DNA of 9,039 nucleotides, from NCBI GenBank assembly GCA_030617125.1, contig JAUWWA010000046.1, positions 1 to 9,039 of the forward strand, written 5' to 3'. Within the stretch, counting starts at the first letter, position 1. Each line of letters opens with the position of its first letter. The stretch is from Pirellulales bacterium. GTDB taxonomy: Bacteria; Planctomycetota; Planctomycetia; Pirellulales; Thermoguttaceae. The notes under the pieces were generated by a model that saw only the letters and a program-made list of their open reading frames with translations, searched no databases and was not told the DNA's origin. Made by a program: the position numbers and the translations under genes. Positions 6,802-9,039 of this stretch are shown here, piece after piece.

Positions 6802-6825
6802 CGATATCGCTATCACCGTTGATAG
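6802..6825. promoter_or_regulatory. Palindrome cluster upstream of htrA, possible operator
   Basis: CGATATCG (6802-6809) is a perfect eight-bp palindrome, directly followed by CTATCA/TGATAG (6810-6815 with 6820-6825, four-base spacer). A further GATAG occurs at about 6839. Short tight dyads of this kind, 90-110 bp upstream of the htrA start, could bind a dimeric regulator. There is no match to a named operator I can recall, so the regulatory role is a guess from position and symmetry. Confidence 0.25.
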
Positions 6826-7034
6826 AATCGGTTCGTCTGATAGGACGCCTTGACCGGCGCGGTTACGACCGTCAAAGACTACCTAGACCTCCAAGAGAGG
6901 GGACATGCTGCTTTTTGGGCCCGTAGCAATTCTTCTCGCTCGGCCGACTCGTCGCTAAGAAAGTAGCCGTCCCGTTGGTCTACGGGGCGAAAATCCAGCT
7001 CGCACGGCCTGCCGTCGTCGCCAACCGGCAGGGT

Positions 7035-8507
7035 TTACCCATTTTGCCGCGCACGCCCCGGGCGGAGCACACGTTCGGCGGCTTGCTCGGCGCCGTGGAT
7101 GCAATCGGGGATGCCGACGCCGTGATAGGCGTTGCCGCACAGTTCGAAGTTCGGCAGCGCGGCCGCCCGTGCTTCGATATGTTCGACCAGCTCCTTGTGC
7201 CCGACGCGGTATTGCGGCATGCTGCGTGGCCATCGGGCGATGCTCTCGTAGATCGGCTGCCCATCGATGCCGAGCAGTTCGACCAACTCGCCGAGAAGGC
7301 GCCGCCTTAGTTCGCCGTCGTCCATCGCGTCCATTTCCGGCCATCGCGAGGCGCCGACGAACACGCGCAGCAGTATTTTTCCCTCGGGGGCGCGGTGGGC
7401 GTACTTCCGGCTGCTGAGGCTGCACGCCAGAATCGCGCTGCGCTCGACCGCCGGCACCACGATCCCCATGCCGTCCAAGGGATGGGCGATCTGCTTGTCG
7501 TCGAAGGCCAGCGACAGGATCGCCGTGCTCGAATGCGTGATCGACGCCAGGTTCGCGGCTAGCTCCGAATCGTGCGGCTCAAGCAACTCGGCCGCGACAT
7601 ACGACGGAGCGGCCATCATCACCGCGTCGAAATCCTCCGACTTTCCCTCCGGTGATTCACCGCGGGCTAAGTGGGAGGTCCACAACCGCCAGCCGTCGCC
7701 GCACCGCTCGATCCGCTCGACGGGCGTACCGAGCCGGACCGCGTGCCGGGGCAGCCGCCGGGTAATCGCGTCGACCAGGCTCGAGAGCCCCTCGCGAAGC
7801 GTAACGAACATGCCGAACCGGGCGCCGCTCTCCTCGTCGCCCTTTTGTTGCCGGCGCCGTGTGGCCATCTGCCGCCGCATCGCCCGGACCAGGCTGCCGT
7901 GCTGGCGTTCCATCTCGCGGAAACGCGGCAAGGTCGCCGCGAGGCTCAACTCATCCGGATCGGTCGCGTAGACGGCGCCGATGAGCGGCTCGACGAGCCT
8001 TTCGTACGCTTCGCGCCCCAGCCGCCGGCGGACAAACGACGCGATGCTCTCGTCGGTTTCGTCTTTACTCGGTGGCAGAAAGTATTCCAGTGCGCAGCGG
8101 AGTTTGCCACGAATGCTCAAGATCGGCGTGACGGCCAGCGGCCACATCCGCGTGGGGGCCATCATCAGAAACCCGTCGGGCAGCTTGTGCAGCCGGCCGC
8201 GGCAAACGACGAACGGTTGCCGGTAGTCCGGGCTGGTTTGGATCAACTGCTCTTCCAGTCCCAATCGCCGACACAGCGCCAGCCCCCAAGGCAGCGTGGT
8301 GATGAAGTTGTCGACGCCCAGTTCGACCTGGAATCCCCGCTCGTGCTTCGTCCACAGCGCGCCGCCCAGCCGCGACCGTTTCTCGAACAAGGCGATTTCA
8401 CACGTCGGCTCCAGTTCGACCAGCCGATGCGCGGCCGCCAGTCCGGAAATCCCGCCGCCGATGACGGCGATGCGTCGGGGATTGGGTTGCGCGGCGGTGG
8501 CGTTCAT
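7035..8507 (-). CDS. hemY: FAD-dependent protoporphyrinogen/coproporphyrinogen oxidase
   Basis: This enzyme oxidises protoporphyrinogen IX or coproporphyrinogen III to the porphyrin late in haem synthesis, using FAD and oxygen. The 490-residue product begins with a Rossmann dinucleotide-binding motif: GGGISGLAAAHRL from 17, then the acidic FEKRSRLGG around 41-49. It has the family's EPLIGAVYATDPDELS segment in the middle and the C-terminal FAD-contact region GNAYHGVGIPDCIHGAE. The length matches the HemY family (often labelled hemG in annotations, although the E. coli HemG is unrelated). Which substrate is preferred cannot be told from sequence alone. The start at 8507 places the glycine motif at the usual distance. 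The upstream antitoxin gene ends 23 bp away, so the two may share a transcript. Confidence 0.94.
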   Translation of the reverse strand: MNATAAQPNPRRIAVIGGGISGLAAAHRLVELEPTCEIALFEKRSRLGGALWTKHERGFQVELGVDNFITTLPWGLALCRRLGLEEQLIQTSPDYRQPFVVCRGRLHKLPDGFLMMAPTRMWPLAVTPILSIRGKLRCALEYFLPPSKDETDESIASFVRRRLGREAYERLVEPLIGAVYATDPDELSLAATLPRFREMERQHGSLVRAMRRQMATRRRQQKGDEESGARFGMFVTLREGLSSLVDAITRRLPRHAVRLGTPVERIERCGDGWRLWTSHLARGESPEGKSEDFDAVMMAAPSYVAAELLEPHDSELAANLASITHSSTAILSLAFDDKQIAHPLDGMGIVVPAVERSAILACSLSSRKYAHRAPEGKILLRVFVGASRWPEMDAMDDGELRRRLLGELVELLGIDGQPIYESIARWPRSMPQYRVGHKELVEHIEARAAALPNFELCGNAYHGVGIPDCIHGAEQAAERVLRPGRARQNG

Positions 8508-8530
8508 AACGGCAGGACACTCTCATTGGC

Positions 8531-8842
8531 CTATTCGGTCTGTGCAACCTGCCGCTCAACCTCGACGGCCAACTTCAGGCCGACGCTGTGCAGAAGGGCA
8601 GTGAGGCTCGATAGTTGAGGATTTCCTTTGGAAGAGAGAATCCTGTAGACGTTTTCCCGGTTGAGGTGCGCGTTGCGTGCGACTTCGGACATTCCTTTCG
8701 CCTCTGCAACATCCCGCAAGGCCAACAGGAATACCTCCTGGTCGCCGTCCTCAATCGCCGCATTGAGGTAAGCGCGTGCCTCCTCCGGATTGTTGAGGTC
8801 TTCTCTCAGTCCCTCGTCGTATCTAATAGCCGTTTTGCTCAT
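8531..8842 (-). CDS. Orphan HigA-like antitoxin (HI1420 addiction-module antidote family)
   Basis: This 103-residue protein matches the HI1420-type antidote family, the DNA-binding antitoxin partner of HI1419/RelE-like toxins. Visible signatures are NPEEARAYLNAAIEDGD (18-34), then VFLLALRDVAEAKGMSEVA. A helix-turn-helix follows with LNRENVYRILSSKGNP, then a final LTALLHSVGLKLAVEV segment. The length is complete. A good Shine-Dalgarno, GGAG at 8849-8852, lies six bases before the ATG. In intact systems the toxin gene lies directly upstream. Here only the last 20 or so codons of a toxin-like frame remain, and they overlap this start by ATGA. The protein may still repress its own promoter or neutralise a related toxin elsewhere. 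It may equally be on its way to loss. Confidence 0.88.
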   Translation of the reverse strand: MSKTAIRYDEGLREDLNNPEEARAYLNAAIEDGDQEVFLLALRDVAEAKGMSEVARNAHLNRENVYRILSSKGNPQLSSLTALLHSVGLKLAVEVERQVAQTE

Positions 8843-8925
8843 GACGATCTCCGATGGTAGTCTGCCCAGTACTCTTGAGCTGTTTTAATATCTTTTATCA
8901 TATCCGACGGACCGCTAAAGCCACA
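8839..8925 (-). pseudogene. Truncated HI1419/RelE-type toxin, C-terminal remnant
   Basis: A - strand frame ending in TGA at 8839-8841, overlapping the antitoxin ATG as ATGA, encodes DIKTAQEYWADYHRR before its stop. That matches the C-terminal helix (DI..A..YW.DY) that, by family knowledge, ends toxins paired with HI1420-type antitoxins. A CG pair encoded at 8920-8925 may correspond to the CGGDKS motif usual just before it. The rest of the toxin (about 80 residues) is absent: upstream the DNA is already the C-terminal coding region of the ribonuclease Z-like gene. An ATG at 8899-8901 could start a 20-residue peptide, but it has no ribosome binding site. The stretch is visibly AT-rich compared with its surroundings, which suggests a transferred origin. 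Confidence 0.65.
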
Positions 8926-9039
8926 AGTGCAGCCGGCCGTCGAGCATGTCGGGCAGGGCCTGCTCGACGTGGCGGTGGATCTGCCGCGGATGGTAGCGCG
9001 TGCTGAAGTGCGCCGCGATGATCAGCTCGTTGCGGAACC
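8915..9039 (-). CDS. Ribonuclease Z-like metallo-beta-lactamase-fold hydrolase, C-terminal fragment
   Basis: Only the last 41 codons are in the window; the gene continues past 9039. The fragment reads NELIIAAHFSTRYHPRQI and ends DGRLHLWL. The (L)IxxHFSxRY pattern is the C-terminal zinc-ligand histidine region of RNase Z/ElaC-type enzymes, which cut the 3' trailer from tRNA precursors. The identification rests on this one motif, so another metallo-beta-lactamase-fold hydrolase remains possible. Its TAG stop (8915-8917) lies within about ten bases of the proposed left edge of the toxin remnant, so whatever removed the toxin body broke very close to the end of this gene. Confidence 0.65.
   Translation of the reverse strand, partial: FRNELIIAAHFSTRYHPRQIHRHVEQALPDMLDGRLHLWL

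Larger units (their letters stand above)
6713..7034. other. hemY-htrA intergenic region with palindromes
   Basis: These 322 bp hold no gene I can recognise. Three kinds of structure are visible: a perfect eight-bp GC-rich hairpin at 6775-6797, a cluster of short palindromes at 6802-6825, and a looser GCGGAA/TTCCGC pair at 6736-6741 with 6753-6758. On the - strand, the frame of hemY continues open after its stop for 51 codons to a TAG at 6879-6881, without a usable early start codon. The region probably contains the htrA promoter, but I found no convincing -35/-10 pair. Confidence 0.4.

Noticed and set aside
5582..6853. Long + strand open frame of 423 codons
   Set aside because: It is antisense to the HtrA protease, which has a complete catalytic triad and PDZ domains. 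The + strand product is composed of mirrored codons and has no family features.
7671..8618. + strand open frame of 315 codons
   Set aside because: It is antisense to hemY and the antitoxin. It is a GC-bias shadow with no recognisable domain.
1..9039. CRISPR arrays, tRNA or rRNA genes, transposase genes
   Set aside because: I saw no regularly spaced direct repeats, no tRNA-like cloverleaf signature, no rRNA sequence and no transposase motif.

Overview
The window looks like a chromosomal housekeeping segment of a GC-rich planctomycete, most likely from the Pirellulales or a related order. This is an inference from four things: strongly GC-biased third codon positions, the style of the HtrA, ThiL and ribonuclease Z-like proteins, the unusual rpsP-trmD-rplS arrangement, and palindromic intergenic repeats of a kind I associate with planctomycetes. 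It is not proven by any single marker in the sequence.

Forward block (about 178-3908, + strand): a plausible sigma70-type promoter, then ffh (signal recognition particle GTPase), rpsP (ribosomal protein S16), trmD (tRNA m1G37 methyltransferase), rplS (ribosomal protein L19) and yraN (UPF0102 nuclease-fold protein). This is the classic translation and secretion cluster, but rimM, normally between rpsP and trmD, is missing. A short palindrome lies in its place. The ffh-rpsP gap holds a roughly 70 bp element with imperfect inverted ends, and the left end contains the ffh stop codon. rplS and yraN overlap by ATGA and are probably translationally coupled.

Reverse block (3850-9039, - strand): read in its own direction this is a ribonuclease Z-like metallo-hydrolase (only its C-terminus is in the window), a truncated toxin tail, an orphan HI1420-type antitoxin, hemY (FAD-dependent porphyrinogen oxidase), a 322 bp gap with palindromes, an HtrA-type periplasmic serine protease, thiL (thiamine-phosphate kinase) and tsaE (tRNA t6A ATPase). 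thiL and tsaE overlap by TGATG. tsaE and yraN converge and overlap tail to tail by 59 bp.

The genes mostly serve basic functions: protein targeting (Ffh), ribosome build-up (S16, L19), tRNA modification (TrmD for m1G37, TsaE for t6A37), tRNA 3' processing (RNase Z-like), cofactor synthesis (ThiL, HemY) and envelope protein quality control (HtrA). The clearest accessory signal is the decayed toxin-antitoxin pair at 8531-8925. I do not see a new multi-gene system. The items most worth a second look are the decapitated toxin tail next to an intact antitoxin, and the short repeat elements in the ffh-rpsP, rpsP-trmD and hemY-htrA gaps.
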